Positions 1-7,836 of a DNA stretch of 52,522 bases are shown here, one piece after another. Source of the stretch: Brasilonema bromeliae SPC951 (GTDB lineage: Bacteria; Cyanobacteriota; Cyanobacteriia; Cyanobacteriales; Nostocaceae); NCBI RefSeq assembly GCF_012912135.1, contig NZ_QMEB01000003.1, forward strand, positions 8,228 through 60,749, written 5' to 3'. The notes beneath the pieces were generated by a model. That model saw only the letters and a program-made list of their open reading frames with translations, did not search any database and was not told the DNA's origin. Each line of letters opens with the position of its first letter. The first letter of the stretch is position 1. The position numbers and the translations under genes were made by a program.

Positions 1-49
1 TTATCAGGGTGCATCTACCAATACTATGTTCTATGAATAACTAGGGTGT

Positions 50-55
50 TCCGGA
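50..55 (+). promoter_or_regulatory. DIF-type TCCGGA motif
   Basis: The hexamer TCCGGA lies about 35-40 bases before the inferred start of the sRNA copy at 89. DIF-class promoters with TCCGGA near -35 are characteristic of HetR-dependent heterocyst transcription. A loose TACTTT at 77-82 could serve as -10. Confidence 0.5.
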
Positions 56-88
56 CAAAAACTACCAAATGATCGCTACTTTTGTGTC

Positions 89-152
89 AAAAAAAATAAA
101 TCCCCAGCAGCGAGTAGCCAACTAGGGAAGTGAGTTATCAGGGTGCATCTAT
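89..152 (+). ncRNA. nsiR1: NsiR1-like sRNA copy
   Basis: An A-tract (89-97) is followed by a weakened TCCC...GGGA hairpin (101-127) and the conserved tail GTTATCAGGGTGCATCT (134-150). A perfect TCCGGA lies at 50-55 upstream, about 35-40 bases before the inferred RNA start. The length of about 60 nt fits the NsiR1 family. The ends are inferred from alignment with the copy at 338-400. Confidence 0.6.
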
Positions 153-337
153 ATGTATGATGTTTTATAAAATACTCAATATTATACTTGTCTGATTTGT
201 AAAAAATAAATAAAATCCAGTAAGTGGAAGCCGACTAAAAAAGTGAGTTATCAGGGTGGATTGACCAGTTGTATGTTTTATGAATAACTAAGTGTTTGTC
301 ACAAAAAGCGCGAAAATGAGAGTGATAGTTGTGTCAG

Positions 338-400
338 TCAGAAAAAATCCCCTAGCAGCCGAAAGTCCACTAGGGGGTCAGTTATCAGGGTGCATCTACC
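338..400 (+). ncRNA. nsiR1: NsiR1-like sRNA copy with intact hairpin
   Basis: This copy has the best-preserved structure: A-tract 342-347, a perfect 7-bp stem CCCCTAG (349-355) / CTAGGGG (370-376) with a 14-nt loop, then the tail GTTATCAGGGTGCATCTACC (381-400). The promoter region aligns with the copy at 89-152, but the TCCGGA has changed to TTGTCA-like sequence (296-301), so it may be poorly expressed. On the minus strand the same hairpin is followed by a T-run and would resemble a terminator. Confidence 0.65.
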
Positions 401-429
401 AATCCTATGTTCTATAAAGAACGGCTTGA

Positions 430-435
430 ACCGGA
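430..435 (+). promoter_or_regulatory. DIF-like ACCGGA motif
   Basis: ACCGGA matches TCCGGA at five of six positions and sits at the same place after the conserved repeat tail as the motif at 50. A weak TAAAAA follows at 456-461; no convincing -10 is seen. Confidence 0.35.
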
Positions 436-556
436 TAAATTCTGCAAAATAGAGGTAAAAAATATTTTGCTTTTATCTACCATGAAAAGAAAGCAGAGGG
501 CAAAAGAAATAAGGATTTTCATCGCGTGATTCTGTAGTGAAAGTTCAAGACCCACT

Positions 557-623
557 AAAAATAAAAAAAACCCCAAGTAGCCGAAAGTCCACTAGGGGTG
601 TCAGTTATCAGGGTGCATCTACC
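557..623 (+). ncRNA. nsiR1: NsiR1-like sRNA copy
   Basis: A long A-tract (557-570) precedes a hairpin CCCC (571-574) / GGGG (595-598) with inner AGT/ACT pairing, then the tail GTTATCAGGGTGCATCTACC (604-623). The nearest DIF-like hexamer (ACCGGA, 430-435) is about 125 bases upstream, much farther than for the first copy, so either a longer precursor or another promoter serves this unit. Confidence 0.6.
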
Positions 624-652
624 AATACTATGTTCTAGAGATAACGACTTTC

Positions 653-658
653 TCCGGA
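653..658 (+). promoter_or_regulatory. DIF-type TCCGGA motif
   Basis: A perfect TCCGGA follows the tail of the 557-623 copy, at the same relative place as at 50. The next recognisable sRNA hairpin starts only at about 847, so this motif may drive a longer transcript or a unit whose body has decayed. Confidence 0.45.
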
Positions 659-840
659 TGATTTTGTATATCAGAAATAATTGAGATTTTTTGTAAATTA
701 TCACAAAAACTCAGAGGGTGTGAACAAATGAGCTAATTATCACGAGAAAATTAATTTGGATGTAGAGGTGCTGGGAAATTATTTTCCCAAGAGACCCGTA
801 ACCCCCTACTCCTAGCATGAAAATGAAATCACCAAAGACA

Positions 841-897
841 GAAAAACTCCCAAAAGGTGTTAACCTACATGGGAGTCAAGATCAAGGTGCATCTACC
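841..897 (+). ncRNA. nsiR1: Divergent NsiR1-like sRNA copy
   Basis: The architecture is kept but the sequence has diverged: a short A-tract (842-846), stem CTCCC (847-851) / GGGAG (871-875) with inner AGGT/ACCT pairing, and the tail GATCAAGGTGCATCTACC (880-897). The stem bases are replaced as a pair (CTCCC for CCCC, GGGAG for GGGG), which supports selection on structure. The nearest TCCGGA is at 653-658. Confidence 0.5.
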
Positions 898-928
898 AGT
901 AAGAAAGTTCTGGGCTAAACTGACAAGA

Positions 929-934
929 TCCGGA
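929..934 (+). promoter_or_regulatory. DIF-type TCCGGA motif, last before hetF
   Basis: A perfect TCCGGA is the last such motif before hetF (start 1264). A transcript from here would carry a leader of roughly 300 bases containing the degenerate repeat tail at 1173-1187. No clear -10 is visible. Confidence 0.4.
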
Positions 935-1263
935 TAAAGTTATGAAAGAAGATTGGTTCCGAATTTAAAATTGTAGTACAAGAACTCAATCTATGGGATG
1001 TACTTTTATGAACAAATAATTTTTTCTCTGCGATACCCCAGAGGTTTCAGCAATTCACCGAGACTTTTAACCTAGTCGGAGAGAAGACAGCATGAATGAT
1101 GACTCGTGGGTGATGAATGCTTACAGCTCACACGCTGATGAGCAAAACAACACGAATCAGAAACAATCAGTGCCAGGATGCATCTAAGGTATAAGAAGAA
1201 GCAAAACATCGACTTGAAACTTTCGGGTTTCAAACCAGATTTAGGAGGCAAACAGGAGCAGTT

Positions 1264-3861
1264 GTGACCCAGGAATTTCACATTTCCGTAACCCCAGTAG
1301 GGCAAAATGACTACTTGGTGCGCACGGAACAAGTCGCGCCTGGGGTGCCATTAGCAGAAGAACTGGTGACTTGGCCTGTGGCTGATTGGTTGACGGCTGC
1401 GGGACATTTGATGAATGACCCGTTGAAGTCGGTGCTGCAGGGAGATGCGATCGCAAGAAACTCCGTCAACTTGGTGGCGTTGGGTCAGCAACTTTATAAT
1501 GCACTGTTTCAAGGCACTCTCAGAGATAGTTGGATTACGGCACAAGGAATAGCCCAAAACCACCAACAAGTGTTGCGTTTGCGGTTAGGGCTGAAGGATA
1601 CTAAATTAGCACGTCTTCCTTGGGAAGTCATGCATGCAGGCGATCGCCCGATTGCCACAGGACCCTATATCGCCTTTTCTCGCTACCAAAATGGAATTGG
1701 TAGAACGTCTCGTCTACCGTCAACAGGTATGCCAGCACCTGCAGAGGAAGGTGGGCTAAAGGTATTGATGGCAATTGCTTCTCCCACAGATCTGGTGCGT
1801 CTAGATCTCCTCAAACAAGAAGCCATTAAACTCCAAGCCGAACTTCACCCAGGCGAAAGCGGCAATTATCTCCCGCACAATATAGAACTGACCCTGTTAG
1901 AACAACCAGGGCGAGAAGAGTTGACACAAGCGTTAGAACAAGGACGATACCATGTTCTGCACTACTCCGGTCACAGTAACATAGGTCCTAACGGCGGAGA
2001 AATTTATCTTGTCAGTAGCAGAACTGGTTTAAGGGAAACCCTCAGTGGTGACGACTTAGCGGGCTTGTTGGTCAACAATAACATCCAAATGGCAGTATTT
2101 AACTCCTGCCTGGGAACATATGCAGCGACCTCCTCTGGTGGCGTCAGAGACACAGGGGAACGTAATTTGACAGAAAGCTTGGTGAGGCGCGGCATCAGGA
2201 GTGTTTTGGCGATGTCAGAACGTATTCCTGATGAAGTGGCACTACTGTTAACACAGTTATTTTACCGCAACCTTTCTCACGGATATCCTGTGGATTTGTG
2301 CGTGAGTCGGATGCGTCAAGGATTGATTGCTGCCTATGGTTCTCACCAACTATACTGGGCACTACCAACTCTTTATATCCAGCCAGGATTTGACGGCTAT
2401 CTTAGTCCACAGATATCGTTACCTCAAGGTGAGGAGTTATTTAACGAGTACAATCCTTCTCTAAAGACGTCAGCAATAATTTACTCAGATCAGGCAAACG
2501 ACGCCAGTATGCCTTTACCCCTTGAGGATATGTTACCCTCATCTTTGGCAAGAGACTCATTCGATGATCTAGACTTGCTAGGGGAAGAGACCTGGGGCGA
2601 CCTGATTGATGAAATCGAGTACGATGACCCAACTTATGAAGAAGATTCAGCGATTGTTTCAGATTTGTTCCGCCAGCTAGATCAACAAAAGACATCTGAA
2701 CAATCTTCCATGAAGGCAGAACTTGTTCAATTTGGGGAAGATAGTCTCGACGAAAAAGAAGTTTCAGGTGAAATAGCTTCGCTGGAAAATGATCTCGGGA
2801 TGTGGGAAGAAGTCCGTGAAGCAGCATCTTATGGTAGACAGCAGGACGCAGATCCTCACGAACTCGCCTCTAATAGTCAACTGAGTCGCCAACAAGAGTT
2901 GGACTTGCAAGTAGACTGGGAAAACTCGAATGTCGGGCCATTAACTCAGACGACCGCTATTAGAACACCAACAGCCAAACCAAAACAAGGCAAAAGACGT
3001 AAAGTATCGCGGGGTAGTATAGGAGTCAGTGCTATCGCTCTTGCGGGAGCAGCCCTTTGCGCCATCGTAGCCGTAGTCGGTTTCAACTGGTGGTCACATA
3101 ATCAACAAATACCGGTCTTTTCTCCTGAGTCTCAACAAGAAAGCCGCAGCACTCCACAAGCCAATTTTAAAACGACTGAAACTAAAGTTGTTAGTGCGAT
3201 CGCCACCGACAAATTGAGTAAGGGGGAATTACAAATAGGACTTGAAGCTGTCGAAGAATTGCTTAATCGTAATCTACTTCCTAACGCTCAAGCCGCCCTT
3301 GACGCCATTCCCGAACAGTTTGCAGACAATCCATCAGTCTACTTTTTCAAAGGACGATTAGCATGGCAATTGATCAAGACAGGAGACAATAGATATAGCG
3401 TCGATGATGCCCGTCGTTATTGGGAAAGTGCGCTCAAAACTGAACCAGACTCAATTTTGTATAATAATGCTTTAGGCTTTGCCTACTATGCACAAGGTAA
3501 CCTTAACCGAGCAAATGACTATTGGTTTAAGGCGTTGAGTTTCGCAGTCAGAGAACAGCAGAGTAAATCGGCTGCTTCTGCAACAACATTTTTACCCTCA
3601 AAGCCAGTCCCTCGGGATGCTTTAACAGCTTATGCTGGGTTAGCTATTGGCTTGTATAAAACTGCAAACAACCAACCAAATGGAAAACGCGAGCAATATC
3701 TCAATGAAGCCATCAAGCTGCGTCAAATGATCATTAAAGACGACCCAGTCAATTTTGAGATTAAAGAATTGACGAAAAATTGGCTTTGGACGGACAAAAC
3801 TTTACAAGATTGGAAAACACTCCTCCAACTAAAAAGTCAGCGTTCCACACTTCAAAATTGA
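1264..3861 (+). CDS. hetF: HetF, CHAT-domain heterocyst regulator
   Basis: HetF is a caspase-like protein of filamentous cyanobacteria needed for heterocyst differentiation and normal cell division; it affects HetR levels. The 865-residue product has an N-terminal CHAT domain (about 60-370) with a candidate catalytic dyad: His237 in HYSGHSN and Cys282 in VFNSCLG. An acidic linker (about 395-570) follows, then one membrane segment (about 584-605, Ala/Val/Gly-rich) and a C-terminal region with TPR-like helices (about 640-850). The start is GTG, preceded by AGGAG at 1254-1258 with 5-base spacing. The NsiR1-like array directly upstream is the known hetF neighbourhood. Identification rests on domain order, size and context; other CHAT proteins exist, but this setting is distinctive. 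Confidence 0.85.
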   Translation: MTQEFHISVTPVGQNDYLVRTEQVAPGVPLAEELVTWPVADWLTAAGHLMNDPLKSVLQGDAIARNSVNLVALGQQLYNALFQGTLRDSWITAQGIAQNHQQVLRLRLGLKDTKLARLPWEVMHAGDRPIATGPYIAFSRYQNGIGRTSRLPSTGMPAPAEEGGLKVLMAIASPTDLVRLDLLKQEAIKLQAELHPGESGNYLPHNIELTLLEQPGREELTQALEQGRYHVLHYSGHSNIGPNGGEIYLVSSRTGLRETLSGDDLAGLLVNNNIQMAVFNSCLGTYAATSSGGVRDTGERNLTESLVRRGIRSVLAMSERIPDEVALLLTQLFYRNLSHGYPVDLCVSRMRQGLIAAYGSHQLYWALPTLYIQPGFDGYLSPQISLPQGEELFNEYNPSLKTSAIIYSDQANDASMPLPLEDMLPSSLARDSFDDLDLLGEETWGDLIDEIEYDDPTYEEDSAIVSDLFRQLDQQKTSEQSSMKAELVQFGEDSLDEKEVSGEIASLENDLGMWEEVREAASYGRQQDADPHELASNSQLSRQQELDLQVDWENSNVGPLTQTTAIRTPTAKPKQGKRRKVSRGSIGVSAIALAGAALCAIVAVVGFNWWSHNQQIPVFSPESQQESRSTPQANFKTTETKVVSAIATDKLSKGELQIGLEAVEELLNRNLLPNAQAALDAIPEQFADNPSVYFFKGRLAWQLIKTGDNRYSVDDARRYWESALKTEPDSILYNNALGFAYYAQGNLNRANDYWFKALSFAVREQQSKSAASATTFLPSKPVPRDALTAYAGLAIGLYKTANNQPNGKREQYLNEAIKLRQMIIKDDPVNFEIKELTKNWLWTDKTLQDWKTLLQLKSQRSTLQN

Positions 3862-4176
3862 CCAAGAAAGAATTCAGAACTTAGAAGTCAGTAGTCAAAA
3901 GGATGAATAGTAAAAAAGATACAAAGCCATTCATGAATTTCTTTAAAAAAGAAAAAATGTATTTCATCAAGTAGGCGCGTAGAATTACGGCGTCATTATT
4001 TAAAGCCCCGCGCATTTGTTTGGGGGGGATGCATTCCTAGCTGCGGAGTTCTAACAACTGAGTTCTTCTTAAGATATTTTTTACTAATATTCGCCATCAT
4101 CTTTGAACGTGCCAAAATAAAAACATATGAAAGCCTAGCCAACGTATCAAGGCTACGCGAAAGCCATATTCGTCAC
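3862..4176. other. hetF-kinase intergenic gap
   Basis: This gap of 315 bases separates two co-directional genes. I see no gene, clear terminator or repeat-family copy. A G-run (about 4021-4028) and AT-rich sequence near 4070-4095 are the only visible features. A separate kinase promoter probably lies here. Confidence 0.4.
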
Positions 4177-5442
4177 ATGAGCTATTGCTTAAATCCCAAT
4201 TGCCCCAACCCTGTTAACATCAATAATGAAAAATTCTGCCACACGTGTGGTTCCAAGTTAGTGCTCAAAGAGCGCTACCATGCCATCAAACCAATAGGAC
4301 AGGGTGGTTTTGGCAGAACTTTCTTGGCTGTAGATGAGGATAAGCCATCCAAACCACGCTGCGTCATTAAACAATTCTACCCCCAAGCTCAAGGTACCAG
4401 CACAGTCCAGAAAGCAGTAGAGTTGTTTACCCAAGAGGCAATGCGCTTGGATGAATTGGGCAAGCATCCCCAAATTCCAGAACTATTAGCTTATTTTACT
4501 CAAGATGATAGGCAGTATCTTGTACAAGAATTTATCGACGGACTGAACTTAGCCCAGGAATTAGAACAAAAAGGTGCTTTCAATGAAGCTCAAATTCGGC
4601 AACTGCTGAATGATTTATTACCAGTGCTGCAATTTTGTCATGCAAGACAAGTCATTCACCGAGATATCAAGCCAGAAAATATTATTCGTCGTACAACCAC
4701 AAAATCAAGCAACGGAAATCTGGTTTTAGTAGATTTTGGTGCTGCAAAAGAAGCGACTTACACAGCTTTAAATCGAACAGGAACCAGTATTGGGAGTCCA
4801 GAATATGTTGCTCCTGAACAAATTAGAGGAAGAGCTATTTTTGCCAGTGATATATACAGCTTAGGTGTTACCTGTGTTCACCTGTTAACTCAACGCTCTC
4901 CTTTTGACTTGTACGATATCAACAACGACGCTTGGATTTGGCAACAATATCTTACAAGCCCAGTTAGCAATGAGTTGAGCCGTATTTTGGACAAAATGCT
5001 ACAAAGCATTCCCGTTCGACGTTACCAAACTGTAGAGGAAGTCCTCAAAGAGTTAAATCAAAAGCCGCAATTAGCCCCAACACCCGTAACTCCGATCAAA
5101 CCTGTTACTCCATCAAAACCTATTTCCACACCTGTTTCTACCAATCAAGCGACCACTCAAATAGATACAGAATTAGAGGAAATGAAAACTCTATTTCTTC
5201 AAGGTGGAAAATCCAAAAGCAATAAAGGTCGTAATGTTCAGCCTCAGCCACAAACACCCCAGTCGTCTTCTAGTAAAAGCAAAAATATTCAGCCTCAGCC
5301 ACAAACACCCCAGCCATCTTCTAGTAAAAGCAAAATAGATGAAGAATTGGAACAGTTAAAGGCTAATCCGCTGTCTTTTAGTAAAAGCGAAATAGATGAA
5401 GAATTGGAAGAATTAAAGGCTAAGTATAAAAAAGGTGAATGA
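4177..5442 (+). CDS. Serine/threonine protein kinase with N-terminal zinc ribbon
   Basis: This Hanks-type kinase is of a kind abundant in filamentous cyanobacteria; substrates are unknown. A four-Cys zinc ribbon (C4, C9, C21, C24) leads into the kinase domain (about 34-285): glycine loop GQGGFG, Lys65 in VIKQF, catalytic loop HRDIKPEN with Asp163, DFG at 186-188, and the SPEYVAPEQ activation-segment end. All catalytic residues are present. The C-terminal 120 residues are low-complexity and contain a duplicated PQPQTPQ..SSSKSK block and three DEELE(Q/E)LK-like charged motifs, probably short coiled coils. There is no PASTA domain or membrane segment. It follows hetF on the same strand after a 315-base gap, so a shared pathway is only a guess. 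The ATG start gives an intact ribbon. Confidence 0.9.
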   Translation: MSYCLNPNCPNPVNINNEKFCHTCGSKLVLKERYHAIKPIGQGGFGRTFLAVDEDKPSKPRCVIKQFYPQAQGTSTVQKAVELFTQEAMRLDELGKHPQIPELLAYFTQDDRQYLVQEFIDGLNLAQELEQKGAFNEAQIRQLLNDLLPVLQFCHARQVIHRDIKPENIIRRTTTKSSNGNLVLVDFGAAKEATYTALNRTGTSIGSPEYVAPEQIRGRAIFASDIYSLGVTCVHLLTQRSPFDLYDINNDAWIWQQYLTSPVSNELSRILDKMLQSIPVRRYQTVEEVLKELNQKPQLAPTPVTPIKPVTPSKPISTPVSTNQATTQIDTELEEMKTLFLQGGKSKSNKGRNVQPQPQTPQSSSSKSKNIQPQPQTPQPSSSKSKIDEELEQLKANPLSFSKSEIDEELEELKAKYKKGE

Positions 5443-5762
5443 TAGATAGTACATTGTCAAAATTTATATAGTATTTTAACATTGGTTTTACATAACTCAA
5501 TAAGAATTATCGAAGGAAGGCTTTCTAAGCCGAACTTTTGTATTACAAATAAAGTGGGGAAAAATTGACAAATTTTACTTAACCTTAAAAACAAAATCGT
5601 AGGGGAGCCAGTGCGTTGGACGGGTTTCCCGGCTTGAAGCATCTGGCGTTGGGCATTGCCCATAAAAGGTTATGTGATAGACATTTGAGATATTGGTAAG
5701 CAATGCCCACCTTACAGAAAACTGCTGTAAGTGCATGACAGCTTCATAAAAAGGAGATTAAT
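5443..5762. repeat. Intergenic gap with a degenerate dispersed-repeat copy
   Basis: About 5600-5665 belongs to the dispersed repeat family seen throughout this window: GGAGCCAGTGCG, then a GGGTTTCCC palindrome, then CATCTGGCGTTGGGCATTGCCC. The remainder is AT-rich without a gene. AAGGAG at 5751-5756 is a good ribosome binding site for the gene starting at 5763. Confidence 0.6.
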
Positions 5763-7265
5763 ATGTCAACTTTAGTTCAACAAGCAGTTGGAATTCCTCT
5801 GAGCGACCAAGTGTCGAGGTTTTTAACTCAGCCATTGAAACTACTGATTGGGGGAAAATGGGTTGAGTCTGCCAGTGGTCAAACCTTTCCTGTATATAAC
5901 CCAGCAACAGGTCAAGTCATCGCCCATGCTGCTTCTGGTGAGAGCGAAGATATTAATCGAGCAGTACAAGCTGCACGTGAAGCCTTTGAAAATGGTCCTT
6001 GGTCAAAACTCACTGTTTCAGAACGCGGACGACTCATTTGGAAACTAGCGGACTTAATAGAAGCAAACCTGGAAGAATTTGCCGAATTAGAATCCCTGGA
6101 TAATGGTAAACCAATCAGTGTTGCTCGTGTTGCCGATGTGCCAGGTGCGGTTGACTTGTTTCGCTACATGGCAGGATGGGCGACAAAAATTGAAGGAAAT
6201 ACGATTCCCATCTCTGCTGGGACTCAATATTTTGCCTACACAGTGCGCGAACCTGTTGGAGTTGTCGGACAAATTATTCCTTGGAATTTCCCTTTGCTAA
6301 TGGCTGCGTGGAAATTAGGTCCGGCTTTAGCTGCTGGCTGCACAATCGTTTTGAAACCAGCCGAACAAACCCCCCTGTCAGCTATTCGCTTAGGCGAATT
6401 AATCTGTGAAGCTGGATTTCCTGATGGTGTGGTCAACATTGTGACTGGTTATGGTGAAACTGCAGGTGCTCCCCTAGCCGCACATCCGGATGTTGATAAA
6501 GTTGCTTTTACTGGCTCAACTGAAGTGGGTAGATTGATTGTCCAAGCTGCTGCTGGTAACCTCAAAAAGGTTTCTTTAGAACTAGGCGGTAAATCACCCA
6601 ACGTCGTGTTCAAAGATGCTGATCTAGAGATAGCGATTAAGGGCGCAGCCAATTCTATCTTCTTCAATCATGGTCAATGTTGTAATGCTGGTTCAAGACT
6701 TTACATTCAACAAGATATTTTTGACCAAGTGGTGGAAGGTGTTGCTGCTGAAGCTAAGAAAATTAAAATTGGACCAGGACTTGACCCCAGTACAGAAATG
6801 GGACCACTGATCTCTGATGAGCAACTCGACCGAGTTTATGGTTATATGCAGTCAGGTTTTGCTGAAGGTGCAAAAGCCGTAACTGGTGGACAGCTAATTG
6901 GTGAGCAAGGCTATTTTGTGGAGCCTACAGTGCTGGTTGATACTAAGCAGACAATGAAGGTGGTACAAGAGGAGATATTTGGTCCGGTTGTAACGGCGAT
7001 GCCTTTTAGAGAAGTGGATGAGGTTGTCCCACTGGCTAACGATAGCACTTATGGCTTAGCGGCAGGAATCTGGACTAACGATATATCGAAAGCTCATCGT
7101 TTAGCGTCTAAATTGCGTGCTGGTACGGTTTGGATTAACTGCTATCACATCTTTGATGCTGCTCTGCCCTTTGGCGGCTACAAGCAGTCAGGATGGGGTC
7201 GAGACATGGGACACAATGCGCTAGAGCTTTACACTGAGGTCAAATCTGTTTGTGTGAAGCTTTAG
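5763..7265 (+). CDS. NAD-dependent aldehyde dehydrogenase (ALDH superfamily)
   Basis: This enzyme oxidises an aldehyde to its carboxylate using NAD(P). The 500-residue length is typical of the ALDH1/2 and betaine-aldehyde type. Visible motifs are PWNFPLLMAAWK (cofactor loop), FTGSTEVG, ELGGKSPNVV carrying the general-base Glu, and GQCCNAGSR whose second Cys (Cys307) aligns with the catalytic cysteine. EEIFGPV and the C-terminal PFGGYKQSGWGRD are also present. The protein is intact. The substrate cannot be decided from sequence; betaine aldehyde or an aliphatic aldehyde are possibilities. AAGGAG at 5751-5756 supports the ATG start. It stands alone, with repeat DNA on both sides, so no operon partner hints at its role. 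Confidence 0.92.
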   Translation: MSTLVQQAVGIPLSDQVSRFLTQPLKLLIGGKWVESASGQTFPVYNPATGQVIAHAASGESEDINRAVQAAREAFENGPWSKLTVSERGRLIWKLADLIEANLEEFAELESLDNGKPISVARVADVPGAVDLFRYMAGWATKIEGNTIPISAGTQYFAYTVREPVGVVGQIIPWNFPLLMAAWKLGPALAAGCTIVLKPAEQTPLSAIRLGELICEAGFPDGVVNIVTGYGETAGAPLAAHPDVDKVAFTGSTEVGRLIVQAAAGNLKKVSLELGGKSPNVVFKDADLEIAIKGAANSIFFNHGQCCNAGSRLYIQQDIFDQVVEGVAAEAKKIKIGPGLDPSTEMGPLISDEQLDRVYGYMQSGFAEGAKAVTGGQLIGEQGYFVEPTVLVDTKQTMKVVQEEIFGPVVTAMPFREVDEVVPLANDSTYGLAAGIWTNDISKAHRLASKLRAGTVWINCYHIFDAALPFGGYKQSGWGRDMGHNALELYTEVKSVCVKL

Positions 7266-7310
7266 GATACTGTTAGCCTCTGTGTCATTGCGGTATAAAT
7301 CAATTTTTAT

Positions 7311-7703
7311 CGTTCCTATGCTCTGCATGGGAATGAAGTATGGGAGGCTCTGCCTCCTTATTAATCAGCTTGAGCAATACGGTTCAGTTAGAGCCAAAAA
7401 CCTTAAATTTTGTAGGTTGGGGAGCCACTGCGTTGGGCGGGCAATGCCCGACTTGTTGCAAGAGCGTCTCCGCAGGAGTTAGCAAGTGGCGTTTGAACGT
7501 AGTGAAACCCAACAAAATTCTGAAAATCTTGGTTTATGTCCTGCGGACACGCTGCGCTAACGTTGCTCAAACGCCAGACGCCAAGTGAGGGAAACCCTCC
7601 TCCAGCGCTGGCTCCCCAACCTACTATTATCCTTAACTGAACCGTATTGTCAGCTTGAGGCAGAGCCTTGACCAAATGCATTCCTTGCCAGAGGCAAGGA
7701 ACG
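7311..7703. repeat. Outer palindromic repeat element, split by a MITE
   Basis: The left end CGTTCC-CTCTG-GGAATG (7311-7333) and the right end CATTCC-CAGAG-GGAACG (7679-7703) are imperfect inverted repeats. Inner blocks GAGGCTCTGCCTC (7345-7357) and GAGGCAGAGCC (7657-7667) also match. Removing the MITE at 7375-7649 plus one target copy leaves a compact palindromic element of about 118 bases, of a type common in Nostocales intergenic DNA. Confidence 0.6.
7375..7649. mobile_element. MITE copy 1 (275 bp) with 16-bp terminal inverted repeats
   Basis: The ends are perfect inverted repeats: CAATACGGTTCAGTTA at 7375-7390 and its exact complement at 7634-7649. A second inverted block, GTAGGTTGGGGAGCC / GGCTCCCCAACCTAC, lies just inside. 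The element is flanked by a perfect 10-bp direct repeat TCAGCTTGAG (7365-7374 and 7650-7659), the target duplication. The interior holds no credible gene and includes REP-like GAGGGAAACCCTC sequence. It presumably moves with a transposase supplied in trans, not present in this window. Confidence 0.85.
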
Positions 7704-7715
7704 AGAAAACAAGCT

Positions 7716-7748
7716 AAAAAAAGTGACTCTGAAAAACTCAGAGTCACT
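7716..7748 (-). terminator. Rho-independent terminator of gnd
   Basis: A perfect 11-bp stem AGTGACTCTGA (7722-7732) / TCAGAGTCACT (7738-7748) with a 5-base loop is followed on the minus strand by seven T (A-run 7715-7721). It lies about 90 bases beyond the gnd stop codon. Confidence 0.85.
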
Positions 7749-7836
7749 CAAAATTCTCAACTGAAGTTCTTGAGACTACCGTAGAATTTGAAGGTGTCTT
7801 TGGTTGTCTAGCTTGCAGTTGTTATGACATGCCATG

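Larger units (their letters stand above)
1..1190 (+). repeat. NsiR1-like small-RNA repeat array upstream of hetF
   Basis: The 17-base core GTTATCAGGGTGCATCT, usually followed by ACC, recurs exactly or nearly so at 1, 134, 247, 381, 604 and, more degenerate, at 879 and 1172. Most copies are preceded by an A-rich stretch and a CCCC...GGGG hairpin. A TCCGGA-type hexamer lies in several of the gaps. A tandem array of heterocyst-specific NsiR1 sRNA genes directly upstream of hetF is known in Nostoc/Anabaena, so position, unit architecture and the DIF-type motif support the same identity here. Units are irregularly spaced (about 110 to 275 bases) and decay toward hetF. The window starts inside a copy, so the array extends leftward. 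I see no protein-coding gene here. Confidence 0.75.

Noticed and set aside
1-1190. CRISPR array at the left end
   Set aside because: Repeat cores are separated by 110 to 275 bases, the spacers share promoters and hairpins, and no cas genes are present; the NsiR1-like sRNA array explains it.
7403-7747. 114-residue minus-strand frame after the aldehyde dehydrogenase gene
   Set aside because: It runs through the MITE and the gnd terminator and simply translates repeat DNA.
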